Below, one piece after another: positions 21,621-32,500 of a stretch of DNA of 64,000 nucleotides. The notes beneath the pieces are model-generated. The model was given only the letters and a program-made list of their open reading frames with translations. It was not told the origin of the DNA and searched no databases. Numbering within the stretch: position 1 is the stretch's first letter; each line of letters opens with the position of its first letter. The DNA is from Peromyscus leucopus (lineage: Eukaryota > Chordata > Mammalia > Rodentia > Cricetidae). The stretch lies in assembly GCF_004664715.2 (NCBI RefSeq), contig NC_051082.1:10525498-10589497 (forward strand), given 5' to 3'. The position numbers and the translations under genes were made by a program.

Positions 21621-21644
21621 TGATTAATGAAGATAAAAGCATCA

Positions 21645-21830
21645 TTGAGGACCTACTATGTGCCAGAAATCTCATTGCTATTCCTTGTAGAACGTTCCTA
21701 AGGTGCACAGTTTTATCTTCACCTTGTGGATAAGGGGTTGAGGTTTTGTATTGGGAGTCAATGCTTTGCCCAGGGTTACACAGTTAGGAAGACACAGCTC
21801 CAGATAAGATCCTGTCCATCCAAGAAACTG
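21645..21830 (-). mobile_element. MIR SINE, nearly full length, antisense
   Basis: 'gacctactatgtgccagaaa', 'tttatcttcaccttgtggat', 'tttgcccagggttacacagt' and 'gacacagctccagataag' follow the reverse complement of MIR. Confidence 0.8.
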
Positions 21831-22367
21831 GTGCTCTTCCCTTCTCTCCTCCCTTTCTTTCCTTCTCTCACAGGCTTTCAGTGGGATGAAATGATGTTAG
21901 CTATAACAGTGTTCAGTTTGTATTTGCAGCCCCTCCCCGGCAGGTGTCTACACTTCCTGGGGCTCGGGGTCTAACCTGAGTGTCAGCTACCACGGATCAA
22001 TCAAGAATCATGAAGGTGCCAGCCTGAGGAGTGGAAACCTGATGAGTTTAAGGCTAAAAGATTCCCTGGTAGTTCAAGTCTTCAAAGGGAGCAGATGGTT
22101 GCAGTGAGGGCAAAGATGTTTTTTGGTCTTTTGTTCCTTCCCCACCCCTATGATTTCAGACAGGGCTCCAACAAATCGGGCATTCGTGGATCGGTCGTTT
22201 TGGTCTCTAGAAGAATGCCAGTTGTGTGTATGAAGATAATTGTAGCCAAAGCAACCTCTGGGTCCACAAAGATGCTGCTCCTCAAGAGAGAAGATGCTGA
22301 CCACTCTTCAAGAGCTCAGACTAAGAAAAGAGAAAAGCTTTGAGGGTGTGGATACCACGAATCATTA

Positions 22368-22560
22368 AACACTGTTAGGCACCTGCTAATGTGCCAGGGA
22401 CTTTGAAGACTTCTCTCCGGCTAATGTGTTAGGGATTTTCAAGACTTTATCTCTGTGAGTCCCATCAACAGCCGGAGGCAGACACGGTCAACACCCTCCT
22501 TTAATTGATAAAGACACGGAAAGCCAGGAAAGGCACATTATCTGCCCACACAGCTCCAAA
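22368..22560 (-). mobile_element. MIR SINE with internal 35-bp duplication, antisense
   Basis: 'gctaatgtgccagggacttt' through 'attgataaagacacggaaa' and 'catta...cacacagct' match antisense MIR. A 35-bp block at 22385-22419 is repeated with changes at 22420-22455, a local tandem duplication inside the MIR. Confidence 0.7.
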
Positions 22561-22805
22561 GGGCAAACAAAAAGCTTCACAGCCAAGTATTTCAGATTCC
22601 AGGACTCGAAGAAGTACTTAACCATGGCTCATTCTGAATGTGTGTTTGGAGGGAGGAAAGGATGGCCACTGAGGAGAAGGGGTAAATGTTGGCCTCAGCA
22701 TCCTGGGGCGGGAGGTGGGTGACCTTTCCTAACCAGCTAATTATTTTAATGGCAGAAGCAAATCTTATTTTCTAAATGTCTCTTCTGGTCTGATGTGGTT
22801 ATCTG

Positions 22806-22809
<4 letters not shown>
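22561..22809. other. unique sequence, nothing recognised
   Basis: Non-repetitive spacer. Confidence 0.5.

Positions 22810-22862
<53 letters not shown>
22810..22862. repeat. (CT)n microsatellite
   Basis: About 26 uninterrupted CT units. Confidence 0.97.
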
Positions 22863-22867
<5 letters not shown>

Positions 22868-23262
22868 CCCACTCTATGCTCTCTGCCGTACCATAGACTA
22901 GGTAAAGACACTCCTCTTGTTTGTCTTCTGGCAAGCTCCAAGTCCAAAATTGATTTGAGTCCAAGCCTCTGCAATCCAAAGCCTACAAACACTCCCCAAA
23001 TTCTGAAGCCCACGCCTCAGTCTCCTGGTTTGTCAGCAAGAATAACATCTGGAATGGATACCATAGTGTGCTGCCCAGCACCTCCTTCAGGATGGAAGGA
23101 CCAATTCTCTCAGCTCCAGCCTCCACCTGATCATCCCAGTGAGGGCCTCCTTTTGTTAGGGATGGCTGTGCCAAAAATGATCCTGGGGTGCATCTCTGCA
23201 GTACAGCAGCCAGTGACAGATGGCCAGGGTTGATTTTGCCAAGAACAAGGTATCTTCTTGGT
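22863..23262. other. unique sequence, nothing recognised
   Basis: Non-repetitive spacer between a (CT)n and a CAY array. Frames that run into the arrays are compositional. Confidence 0.5.
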
Positions 23263-23575
23263 CCATCATAATTATCATTCATTATCACCATCACCACTCT
23301 CCCCACCACCATAAACATCATCATTACCATCATGACTATCACCATTATCAGATTCACTATCACCACTATTGTTACCATCACCACCATCATCACCACCAAC
23401 ATCACCATCACAACCAGCATTATTACTGTCATCATCACCACCATCATCATCAACATCACCACCATCATCATCACCATTACTGTCATCAAGACCACCACAA
23501 TTATCATCACCACTACCATCATCCTCACTATCACCATCACCACCGTTATCATCACCATCACCACCATCATCATCT
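23263..23575. repeat. (CAT/CAC)n imperfect trinucleotide array
   Basis: About 310 bp of CAT, CAC, TCA and ATT words. One frame gives a His-rich run, another Ile/Thr, and the antisense Met/Val. All three frames stay open because the array lacks stop-forming words, which argues against coding. Confidence 0.95.
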
Positions 23576-25534
23576 TCTCACCACGGATGAACTTAGCACC
23601 TCTAGTGTTTTGCAGTCATCAGCTTTCTATTATTGTGCCCAAATCCCCAAAATACAGTTAAAAGGATGCTGGTTTCAGAGTTCTTGGTGCATGGCCATAG
23701 GCCCTGTTGCTTTGGGTCCATGGTGACATAGGACTTCATGGCAAGAGAATGTCATAGAAAAGACTTGTTAATCATGGTGCTGAGAAGCAGAAAAGGAAGT
23801 GGCTGGGGTCCCAATGTTCCCTTCAAGGGCTGATCTTCTACAATTTCAGCTATGACAAGACTCTGGGTCACTTTCAGGAGGCAGTAGGGTACCTTCCCTT
23901 CTAGTTTTCCAGACACACAGTGGAAACCTTGCCCTCCTACAAAGCCCTGTACCAACCTAAGCTGTTCTCAGACTTTCCAATGGTGAATTTGGTCATTTTG
24001 TTTTCTCTACCTGACATTCCTTTGTCCTGGTCCTGATCACTCTCTATGAGATCCCTGACAAGGATTGCTATTCAACTTCATGGAAAGTGACTGCTCCCAA
24101 GGGTACTATTTCCCAGCCACTGAACCACAGGTCCCTACAGACACAGTGCATTCTCCATGGTCCCTGTGCAATGCTTTGCTCCTGTGTATGAAGGTCTAGA
24201 TCAAAAGCAAGCACAAAGGGACACCAGGCAACCATTCGTCACAAAACAGGCCAGGGCTGGCTCTGTGCAACCACCTGGGCAGAGCCTGACTGGAAAACAG
24301 CAGCTGGCAGAGCCTGGATTGGGAGACAACAACCAGCAAAGTAGAGCTTCCCTAAGATAAGTAACAACACGGACTCACAGCCTTTGGAGTAGACTCGGTA
24401 TCAGGGCACCACGTTAGAGCTGCAGCTCAGAAACGGCCTGTGAAGCCAACCAAATTTCCCATTTACTGATGAGGAATAGAAGATTAAGTCCTTTGCCCAT
24501 GGTCAACGGTTCATGAATAACTAAATCAGAACACGAGTCTGGAGGATCTCACCGGTAATTGTGTCCACACACGGCCTCCTATGGAAGATAAAGACCAGGA
24601 AAGCAGTGGGTTAAAATAGCCCATCCTGTTCTAGATTTCTGTTTTGTCCGTCTTTCCTCAAGGAATTTCTAATGTTTACGCAGCCCCCCTCGGAAGAGAG
24701 AGCATCAAAAATGGCTGGCGTTTGTGCATTCTATCATTTATTCCACACAAACTCATCACCTATGGGGGGTTGGGATCTGTGCTACATTTCACAGGGAGAC
24801 TGGGGTGGAGAGAGCAACTCATTTCCTGGCCCTTGCGGAGACAGCACGCCTCAATCTAAAGCTCGAGGCATAAGGGACTCTGAGCACCTGCAGTGGGAAA
24901 AGCCAGTAGAGCCAAGAGGAGGCTCAGAAGCTCACAGCTGGGGTGGCATGGGGTGGGGGTGGGGGCAACAGGCAGGCAACCCAGGTAGAAGAAGGGCACT
25001 GTTGCAGGTCAGCTGTCTGTGTGTCCGTAGCATCCAAGGAACTGAAAGGTGGCCAGGGCAGGGGGGGGGGGCTGTTTTAGGAGCGAGAGGCTGAAACTGG
25101 ATCCCCCAAGGACCTCCGAGGCCCACAGAGCATCCAACCCTCTGTCTTGAAAGCAATAGCATCCGGCAGGAGGCTTTTCAGAAGGCTGGGCTGACCGTGG
25201 GCTCAGAGCAGCAGACCCCATCAGCTAAGCCTTCAAGTGGTCAAGGCAGCACTTTGGCTTTTTCATAGGAGAGGGCTCTGGTTCCCATAGCAACCCTGAT
25301 GCTGGGCAACACTGGGCAGTCTGGGGCGAAGCCCTCAGTGACAAAAAGAAAAAAAATGAAGTGGAGCCCCAAGCACTCTCCTGCCTCCAAGGAGCCTTTG
25401 TGTTTGTCTCCTGACTAAAATAAGTTAGGAAAATAAATTAATATCTCCACCCACACGTGTGTACGGATGACACAGAGAGACTTAACTACAGTCACAGAGG
25501 ACACAAAGCAGAATGTCTTTTTAGGTAGGGTAGG
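23576..25534. other. mostly unique sequence
   Basis: About 2 kb without young repeats. A MIR-like antisense stretch lies at about 24455-24545 ('ttactgatgaggaatagaag'). A G-rich stretch with four G-runs lies at about 24943-24966 and a G11 run at about 25062-25072. No exon recognised. Confidence 0.5.
24455..24545 (-). mobile_element. MIR SINE fragment, antisense
   Basis: 'cccatttactgatgaggaat', 'aagtcctttgcccatggtca' and 'aatcagaacacgagtctgga' match antisense MIR. Confidence 0.6.
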
Positions 25535-25536
25535 TG

Positions 25537-25737
25537 GAGGGTGGAGCTCAGTTGGTAGAGAGTGCTTGCCTGGTATGGGCAAGTTCTAGGGTAACTCCCA
25601 AGCCCTGAATAAATCTGAGCATGGTGGGTGTGCCTGTGAGCTCAGCACTCTGGAGATGGAGACAGAAGGATTAGAAATTCAAGGTCATCCTCAGGTACAT
25701 AATGTGAGGCCATTCTGGGCTATGTGAGATCCAAAAG
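25537..25737 (+). mobile_element. B4-type SINE (ID head fused to B1)
   Basis: A tRNA-like head ('ggtggagctcagttggtaga', 'gtgcttgcctggtatgggca') joins a B1-like body ('gcatggtgggtgtgcctgtg', 'aaattcaaggtcatcctcag'). The tail has become a polypurine tract. Confidence 0.75.
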
Positions 25738-25862
25738 GTGGGAGGGGGAGGAGGAGGAAGAGGAGGAAGGGAAGGAAGGAGGGGGAGAGAAGGAGGGAGG
25801 GGAGGGAAGGAAGGAGAGGGAGAGGAGGGAGGGGAAGGGAAGGAGGGAGGGGTGGAAGCAAA
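25738..25862. repeat. (GGA/GGAA)n polypurine tract
   Basis: About 125 bp of almost pure purine at the 3' end of the B4 SINE, in the place of its A-rich tail. Confidence 0.93.
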
Positions 25863-26496
25863 GAGAAAGAACAAAAAAAAACAAGGAAACAGTTTTCTGA
25901 ATAAATTCAATAACTTTTCTATGCTGTTGGGAGACGTCATTGACAATTTGTCTCGAGATAAATAATATCTCATTGCCATTAGCAACAACAATGACAGTAA
26001 GTGTTCTGGTTACTACTGGTTCCTAATAAACGGGCCCAAGACGTAGCGAGGTGAAAGAGCCATTCTTTTCCGCTCCCTCATTCTATGGGTTGAGAATTTG
26101 GAAAGGGAGCAGTGGGAACAGCTTGTCTCTGCCTCACAATATCTGGGACTTCCGCCGGGGGTGTGACAGCTGAGGCTGTACCAGGGGACGGGAGTTAGAG
26201 TCATCTGGAAGAGTCTCCGCTCACACGTGAAGCAGTTGTTGCAGACTACTGGCCGTGATCGAAGCTAGGATGTTGGCCAGCGTGGGCTGAGGCATCTCCA
26301 CATGATCTCCCCGCACAGGCAACTTTGGGCTTCCTCACAGTATGGCAGCCAGGCTCTAGGAGCAAGCAACCTGCCCAGAACAGGGAGGAAAATCAAGCTG
26401 ATATCAAGTACTGGTTTTGGAAATCTTATGACATCCCTTCCTCCGCACTGTTGGTCAAAACAGTCTCACGGGTCTGCACAAGTTCAAGATGTAATG
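25863..26496. other. unique sequence, nothing recognised
   Basis: Non-repetitive. 'gagacgtcattgac' at about 25931 is a CRE-like word of unknown relevance. Confidence 0.5.
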
Positions 26497-26660
26497 TGGG
26501 GCTGGAAAGATGGCGCTGTGGATAAAGCGCTTGCCGCGTAAGCAGGAGAACCTGAGTCCAGATCTCCAGACTCCAAGAAAAAAGCCAGGCGTGTGTTTGT
26601 GACCTTAACATCAGGAGGAAGCAGATAGGCAGACCCTGAGGGCTCACGGGCCAGAGCCAT
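26497..26660 (+). mobile_element. B3-type rodent SINE
   Basis: 'ggggctggaaagatggcgct', 'gataaagcgcttgccgcgta' and 'agccaggcgtgtgtttgtga' are in B3 order. The A and B box regions of the tRNA-like head are recognisable. Confidence 0.75.
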
Positions 26661-26780
26661 GTTCTGATCTCCTGCTCACCACACAGAAGTTCTGTCTCAT
26701 TCTGACCAGGAGCAAAGAAGAGGAAAAGCAGGAGACAGAGTCCTGATTGTTACTCTGGATCTTTCCACAACAACAACAAT

Positions 26781-26828
<48 letters not shown>

Positions 26829-26841
26829 CTATATATATATG
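26781..26841. repeat. (TA)n microsatellite
   Basis: About 25 TA units after CAA and AAT units. Confidence 0.95.
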
Positions 26842-26869
26842 ATAGTAATAAAATATTTTAATCATTTAA

Positions 26870-27685
26870 AAACTAATTGAAAATACAAAATAATTCAAAA
26901 ATATGTTTAAAAAGAATAAAAAGAAGCTAATGACCACACCTCCCTTTGGTCTACAACTTGACTGCTTTTATTATCATCTGTGTCTGAACAGCCCTGTGAC
27001 CCAGTGAGGTCGCCTCGTCCAGATGTCCCTGAGGAGATGTGTGCTCAGTTTAGTGTGGGTTCCAAGTCCCAACTCCTCAGTTAGTCTAAGGGTCTAACCT
27101 GGTTTTCGGACCCCCTGTACTTCCCCATCCCATGAACCATGCCTCTTTCCGAGTGCATATACGAAAAGCTGGTCGCCAGTGAGGTTTACACCCATCTTAA
27201 CTGCTCAATAAAACCTCGGGAGACTTCCTCAAATTCAGAGAAGTTAAGTCCTGACACTTTAACAGCTCGTTCACGATACACAAACCAGATGGACCAGGGC
27301 CTTGGATCCATTCCGCTGCCATGAGGCAGCAATCATGTTACAGGCTCCACTGGCCCGGGCATAGAACCTGGCTCTTTGTTCTGTCCACAGACACCCCAGA
27401 GCAGGGGCAGAGGGTATCTATTTCCTGTCTTGCATCTGTTTATGAATGCACCACCAAAGAAGAGGGGGCTGTTGGTCTCTCCTTCGGGCTTTAGAAGGTG
27501 CTTTAAGCTCTTCGTGAGCCAGGCAAGATTTTTAAAACTGGGAATTCTCAAAGAAACGGACTGGGAAGGCTCTTCCAAGAGGAGGTGTCCACACTGTGAT
27601 GACTGAGAGCAGGGCCCCCGGTTTTTCTGCCTGTGGCAATGTCAAGTCCAGCCACTGTCTCTGTGTGTGTAAAGAACCTGATACA
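26870..27685. other. unique sequence, nothing recognised
   Basis: Non-repetitive; AT-rich to about 26940. No element or exon recognised. Confidence 0.5.
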
Positions 27686-27765
27686 GGCTGGGGGAATGCC
27701 TCAGTTGCTAAAGCACTTACCTTGTAAGCATGAGGAACTGAGTTAGATCCCCAGAAGCCACATTA
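27686..27765 (+). mobile_element. B2/B3-type SINE head
   Basis: 'ggctgggggaatgcctcagt' and 'tgctaaagcacttaccttgt' followed by 'gagttagatccccagaagcc' is a tRNA-like SINE head. The array that follows replaces the body or tail. Confidence 0.75.
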
Positions 27766-27773
27766 TAAATGAA

Positions 27774-27816
<43 letters not shown>
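27766..27816. repeat. (AAAT)n microsatellite
   Basis: About 12 AAAT units grown from the SINE tail. Confidence 0.96.
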
Positions 27817-28070
27817 GAAGATGGATAGATAGATGGATGGATGGACGGATGGGTGGGTGGATGGACGGATGGGTGGGTGGGTGGGTGGGTGGATGGATGC
27901 ATGCATGCATGGATGGATGGGTGGGCACACTGATGGAATGGAAGCAGCACCCATGCAGGCATGGTGGCATGGATGCAAGAGGTATGCATGCATGCATGCA
28001 TGCACAGATAGATTGATAGATGGCTTGTTGCTGGATGGATGGATGCATGAATGAATGAGAAGATGGATGG
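27817..28070. repeat. (GGAT/GGGT)n array with (TGCA)n islands
   Basis: Imperfect GGAT, GGGT and GGAC units, interrupted by self-complementary TGCA runs at 27897-27911 and 27984-28004. Trp/Met/Gly and Pro/Ser/His frames through it are compositional. Confidence 0.93.
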
Positions 28071-28309
28071 AGGGCACACTGATGAATGAATATATAGAAG
28101 ATAAAAAATAGATCAATAGAGTGATGATTAATTTTCATCAGCGACTTCACTGGATTTAGAATCACCATGGAAACAAATGTCTCTGAGTGTGTCTTGGATG
28201 AGATGGGAGAGATACATATATCTGTGGGTCTAAGAACGAATTGTGGAGTGTACTTAGGAATTATGCTTGTCTAGTAAAGTTCCAGTCATAGATTCTCTTC
28301 CGAAAGCAA

Positions 28310-28420
28310 TGAGAACCTGTCTCCTACCAGCTGTGAGTAACCAGAAGCCTCAGTTTCCCCAACTGAAGATGGACATAATAAGAGTGGCCACCTGAGTGTG
28401 TTACCATAGAGACTGAACTG
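28310..28420 (+). mobile_element. MIR SINE fragment
   Basis: 'ccagctgtgagtaaccagaa', 'gcctcagtttccccaactga' and 'ggacataataagagtggcca' match sense MIR. Confidence 0.75.
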
Positions 28421-28426
28421 AGAATT

Positions 28427-28510
28427 TGGACACGGTAGCCCACACCTAGGATCTCAGCAGTCAGGATCCCGCAGAAGGAAGAGGGCCACTCTGTGCTACA
28501 CAGAGGTGTA
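28427..28510 (+). mobile_element. possible old B1-family fragment
   Basis: 'gtagcccacacctaggatct', 'cagcagtcaggatcccgcag' and 'ctctgtgctacacag' resemble parts of B1 at low identity. Confidence 0.4.
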
Positions 28511-28574
28511 GCCTGGCTGGAGGAAACACATCATTACAGGCCTTTGAAGAGTAGACTCCCCCTTGGTCTAGTCC

Positions 28575-28745
28575 AGTTCCCTCTGCTTCCCGTGTGCTGT
28601 AGTGTGAACGGCCACTGCCATGCACCTTCCCTACCATGATGGACTGAAAGCCCCTGAAATGGTGAGCTGAAATGAACTGTGCCCTTCAAAGTGGTTCCTG
28701 TTGGCCATTTTGTCACAGCAGAGTGGAAGTAGCTGATACCCTCAC
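28575..28745 (+). mobile_element. LTR-like rodent repeat fragment
   Basis: 'ctctgcttcccgtgtgct', 'ccatgatggactgaaagccc' and 'attttgtcacagcagagtgg' are in the same order as at 58975-59155, so this is a copy of the same family. It resembles the 3' part of a common rodent LTR-type repeat. Confidence 0.65.
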
Positions 28746-29035
28746 TCTGTCACTTGGCCATTTGCTCCTTCAGCTGTTCCCCCAAAGCCCAAGCTAACGG
28801 AAACACCAGCCTGGAAACTTGAACCTCCAACACTGAACTGAATTAAACTTCTTCACAAGTAGTTTGCTGTCACAACAGAATGCCAATACGCCCACCAAAG
28901 TCACTTTTAACTCTGTTGAACTTAAAAAAAAATAAGCATATTTATGTTATGAATTCCATTCATTTCCTAATTTTCTAAATCGCACACAAATTGCTTTAGT
29001 TAACAATTAAAACAAAATGTTTTATGTAGAGCAAA
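28746..29035. other. AT-rich unique sequence
   Basis: No clear element. Possibly more of the L1 that follows, too diverged to call. Confidence 0.4.
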
Positions 29036-29132
29036 CTTGATCACTGTGGATGATTGTATCCATGTATTTCTGTATTCAGTTTGCTAATATTTTATTGAGG
29101 ATTTTTACACATATGTGCATTGCAGATATTGG
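29036..29132 (-). mobile_element. L1 ORF2 fragment, antisense
   Basis: 'attcagtttgctaatatttt' followed by 'attgaggatttttacacata' matches the antisense of a highly conserved stretch of the L1 ORF2 reverse-transcriptase region. It directly abuts a sense L1 3' end. Confidence 0.65.
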
Positions 29133-29690
29133 AAATAATGTAAGTGTTGTAAATGTCCTTCAATTGATGAATGAATGAATAATGAAAATTGGGTACATAT
29201 GCACAATGAAATACTATTCTTCATTAAAGAAAAAGAACTAGAAAGTATTGTGTTGAGTGAGGTAACCCAGACCCAGAAAGACGACGCCAGTGTTCTCTCT
29301 CTCTATCCGTGGTTCCTAGCTCCAGATCGTCAGGTGTGAGCATACAACCTGGAGTCACCACAGGAATCAGGAAAGTAAAAAGGGACCACAGGATGTGGAG
29401 CTAGAGAGGGGAATGCTGAGACACAGCTGATATAAAAGGGGGAAATGGGAAAAACAGGGAGTGTGTGTGGGGGCTGTCTTTAATTAGGGAGGCAGAGGGA
29501 GGTCAACACAGAAGGAGAGGAAGGGAGGACAAATGACACAAAAAGATGCTTGGCAAAGCCTCAAGTAATCATATTATTTTATATTACATAATATATATAT
29601 TCTATATGTAATACATATTCTATATGTAATATATGTTCCACATTGTATATATTATATATAATATGTATATGTATATATATAGACAGAGAG
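29133..29690 (+). mobile_element. L1 3' end (end of ORF2 and 3' UTR)
   Basis: 'aatgtccttcaattgatgaa', 'acatatgcacaatgaaatac', 'gagtgaggtaacccagaccc' and 'agacgacgccagtgttctct' follow the 3' end of an old rodent L1. It ends in AT-rich sequence and a (TA)-rich stretch. No open frame survives. Confidence 0.85.
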
Positions 29691-29731
29691 AGGGAGAGAG
29701 AGAGAGAGACAGAGACACAGAGAGAGAGAGA
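29680..29731. repeat. (GA)n-rich microsatellite
   Basis: Imperfect GAGA/GACAGA tract between two L1 fragments. Confidence 0.9.
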
Positions 29732-29749
29732 ACATTACGCTACTTGGTC

Positions 29750-30985
29750 TTGCCATGGCATCCTGCAAGAAGCCATAGACTAACAAAAACCTCTGACCAG
29801 GCATGAAAAACTTTGAACTGTGGCCAGGGTAGTCCAGGGGACTCCCCAAACAATATAGGTTCTCGTTGTTGCCCTTGGCCTCCTCTCAGAGGTTGAGGGT
29901 GGGCCCCTGTTGCTGAAGACACCACACACATCAGACACAGGACTGGAGCTGACCTGAAAGCCTCCTTCCCATGGTCTGGCTTCCATGGACTCTGAAAGTA
30001 CTGTGCAGCTCCCAGAAGAGAGAAACAACCATAGTCCTGTCCAGCTGGGATGTCTATGAATGACAACAATGACCAGCATGGCAGGATTCTCCTAAAAATG
30101 CACCAGTGGCGCTCACAACTTGATGGTAACCAACAGCTCTCTAATTTGTACTTGAGGCCTACTCTACAGCAGGAAAATCATGCCTGGTACTGGAAACCCA
30201 GCCAGCTACCCAGGGCTAGTGAGGTCTTACATTTTAGTAGAGACTCTACTCCTGAAAACTCACTAGACCAGCATAATTCCTAAATACTTTCTGAAAAACC
30301 TATCCTTATATTAGAGATCAGTGTCGCTCTCTCACCCCTCACCAGAGAAGCTTTCTCTTCTTCGCAGCAAATGGAAACCATTACAGAGAACCCGCAACAG
30401 GTCATAATGCAGAGATTAGCTGATGGTGATGTGTCCAGCCTCAATGGATGTAGCTACAACACAACCCTTACTTCTAAGTCTCAGAGAATATTATGGAGAA
30501 GGAGACAAAAGATTGTAAGAGCCAGAGGACCAGGAAGTCTGCTCTGAGACTGCGCCTCCTAGAAATGATGGGGAAGCGACATTCAAGACCTGGACAATGA
30601 CACCAAATGACTTGCTAACATGGCGAGGGGGAAATCCCACATGGTGTCACCCTGGATGAAGCCAATGATTGCAGAGAGGGAGAGCAAGCCCATTCCCACG
30701 ATGAACCCTGTAATCGATTAGGCAGTGCCAAGTGGTCAGCCCTGAAATCATGCACACACAAGCCACGCTAAATGAACTTAGCAGGTTGTATTTATGTGTT
30801 TATATATGTATGTAACAACAACAACAATAATAATAATAAAAGAGCTCATCCATTTGAAAGGGAGTGACAGGGTGACCATGGGAGGGCCTGGAAGAAGGAA
30901 AGGGAAGGGGAAATGTGGTCTAATTATATTTTAATTAAAATTTTAAAGGAATAAAAATAAGTAAATAAAATTATCCCCACCCCCA
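29750..30985 (+). mobile_element. rodent L1 3' UTR and tail
   Basis: 'aaaaatgcaccagtggcgct', 'ccaacagctctctaatttgt', 'gtaagagccagaggaccagg', 'acttagcaggttgtatttat' and an A/T-rich end are characteristic of rodent L1 3' UTRs. It is 5'-truncated, with no coding capacity. Confidence 0.85.
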
Positions 30986-31091
30986 CCCCCAAATCCCAAC
31001 AGTCATCATCTATGGGTTTTGCAGGAAGAAGAAAAGGTTTAATTTGTTGACCTTTCCTTTGTTAATATCATTCAGATTCTTCACATTTACA

Positions 31092-31165
31092 AAGGAACCG
31101 GCATAGCTCACGGGTGGAGCACGTGCTTGGCTAGCATTAGGTTTTGGGTTCAAGTCTCAGCCCCA
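31092..31165 (+). mobile_element. ID/B4-type tRNA-derived SINE
   Basis: 'ccggcatagctcacgggtgg', 'agcacgtgcttggctagcat' and 'gggttcaagtctcagcccca' form a tRNA-like head with A- and B-box regions and an 'aataaaac' tail. Confidence 0.75.
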
Positions 31166-32389
31166 GCAATAAAACACAATAAACAAAGTGCACAATCAGC
31201 ATGTAATAATTTTACAGCACAAAAGGAAATAATGATAAAATAAGTGATTGCAAGCAGCCTTCTGTCTGAGGGGTGTTCTATTACAGTGGAGCATTCAGCT
31301 ATGACCTCACAGGCAGCCGCAGCTGATACAAGGCCTTCCCAAAGAGGTCAGGGATGTGCAAAGACTGGCCTGAGCCCAGCTTCTGCAGATGGATAACTAT
31401 CCATCTTGCTCTCAAACTCAGGAAGTTCCCCCCAGCACTTCTGTCGATAACTCATCCTGGGAGCTTAATAACATTTCCTTGCAGGAAGTCCTTCCCCTCA
31501 TCCTAGCCAAGTCTTTCCTGCTGTCCTGTCACCTGAATGGATGGTTCTCCTTCCCCCGCCCCAGCTCTTCAGAGTCAAGGGCCAAGTGTGAGGAGCGGGG
31601 CAGGGGCCACATGCACAATGTGCAATGTGTCAGTTTGCTCCTGATAGCGGTGGTGCCTCCAGGACCCTGGCGTGGAAGTGGCTGTGGCCATCTGTTACAG
31701 CTGAATATGGCCAAGGCTGCTGTCTGCAGCAGGCTCCAGCCTGAAGGGTCCCCAGGACCTCCCCCTCCCCACCTGCCCATTCCCCAGGCTGGATGCTTCG
31801 CTCCACATCAGTGCAGCTCCCTGATCTCCTTCCTGTCATATTTTATGCATCGTGATGGTCATTTCAGCCGAGATGGATGGAATTCATATCCTTTCAAGCT
31901 GAGGGAAAAACGGGGAAGTCAGGAAATGCCATGGAAACGGGGACCCAGGATCACAGAAAGGGGGTGTGTGGAAGTGAGTCCCAGAGACAGACAAGCATTT
32001 ATCTGTTTATAGATTTGGTCAGATGGGGTCTGGGTCTCCTCCACCACGATGAGCAAGCAGGTTCCTTCCAGAAACTTCTTCCCTCTCAAAAGTTCCACCG
32101 AGTGTGGGGTGTAGTGCCAGCAAGCCTGATATAATAAACTGGAGTCCCAGGCAGTATTGAACATGAATAATTCTGACCCTAATTAAGGGTCTTGGGACTC
32201 AGGAGTATCCAGATGCCATAAAGTCCTCAGGATGTGGTTCACGAGGACAGACATGCAGACTCATGATTCTTACATTGTTCGGCCTCAGGTGTCATATCTG
32301 TAAGGGGGACTGATGATGGCATTTTCTTCACAGGAGTTAGGCATGCAAATGGGGCATGCAAAGGATGGTAGGCTAGATAGCATGGGGTA
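31166..32389. other. unique sequence with one 207-codon open frame
   Basis: Non-repetitive. The plus-strand frame 31389-32012 (207 codons, Met start) has no recognisable domain, signal peptide or membrane segment, and its composition (Ser, Pro, Arg rich) fits GC-rich noncoding DNA. By a rough calculation one such frame is expected by chance about once in ten windows of this size. It could also be an unrecognised exon or retrocopy. I regard it as probably noncoding. Confidence 0.4.
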
Positions 32390-32500
32390 AATATGCTGCT
32401 GTATGATCTTAAGTGAATCACTTCATGTCTCTGCCTCCATTTTCACATCCTGAAAATGGCAAAGATCATAGGAAGAGCAGCACCCTTGAGGAGCTGATGT
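32390..32500 (+). mobile_element. MIR SINE fragment
   Basis: 'ctgtatgatcttaagtgaat', 'cacttcatgtctctgcctcc' and 'tcacatcctgaaaatggcaa' match sense MIR. Confidence 0.75.

Noticed and set aside
23220..23726. His-rich plus-strand frame and Met/Val-rich minus-strand frame
   Set aside because: Both come from the CAY array and its complement.
27700..28116. CRISPR-like regular repeats
   Set aside because: The periodicity is a tetranucleotide microsatellite in a rodent genome, not direct repeats separated by unique spacers.
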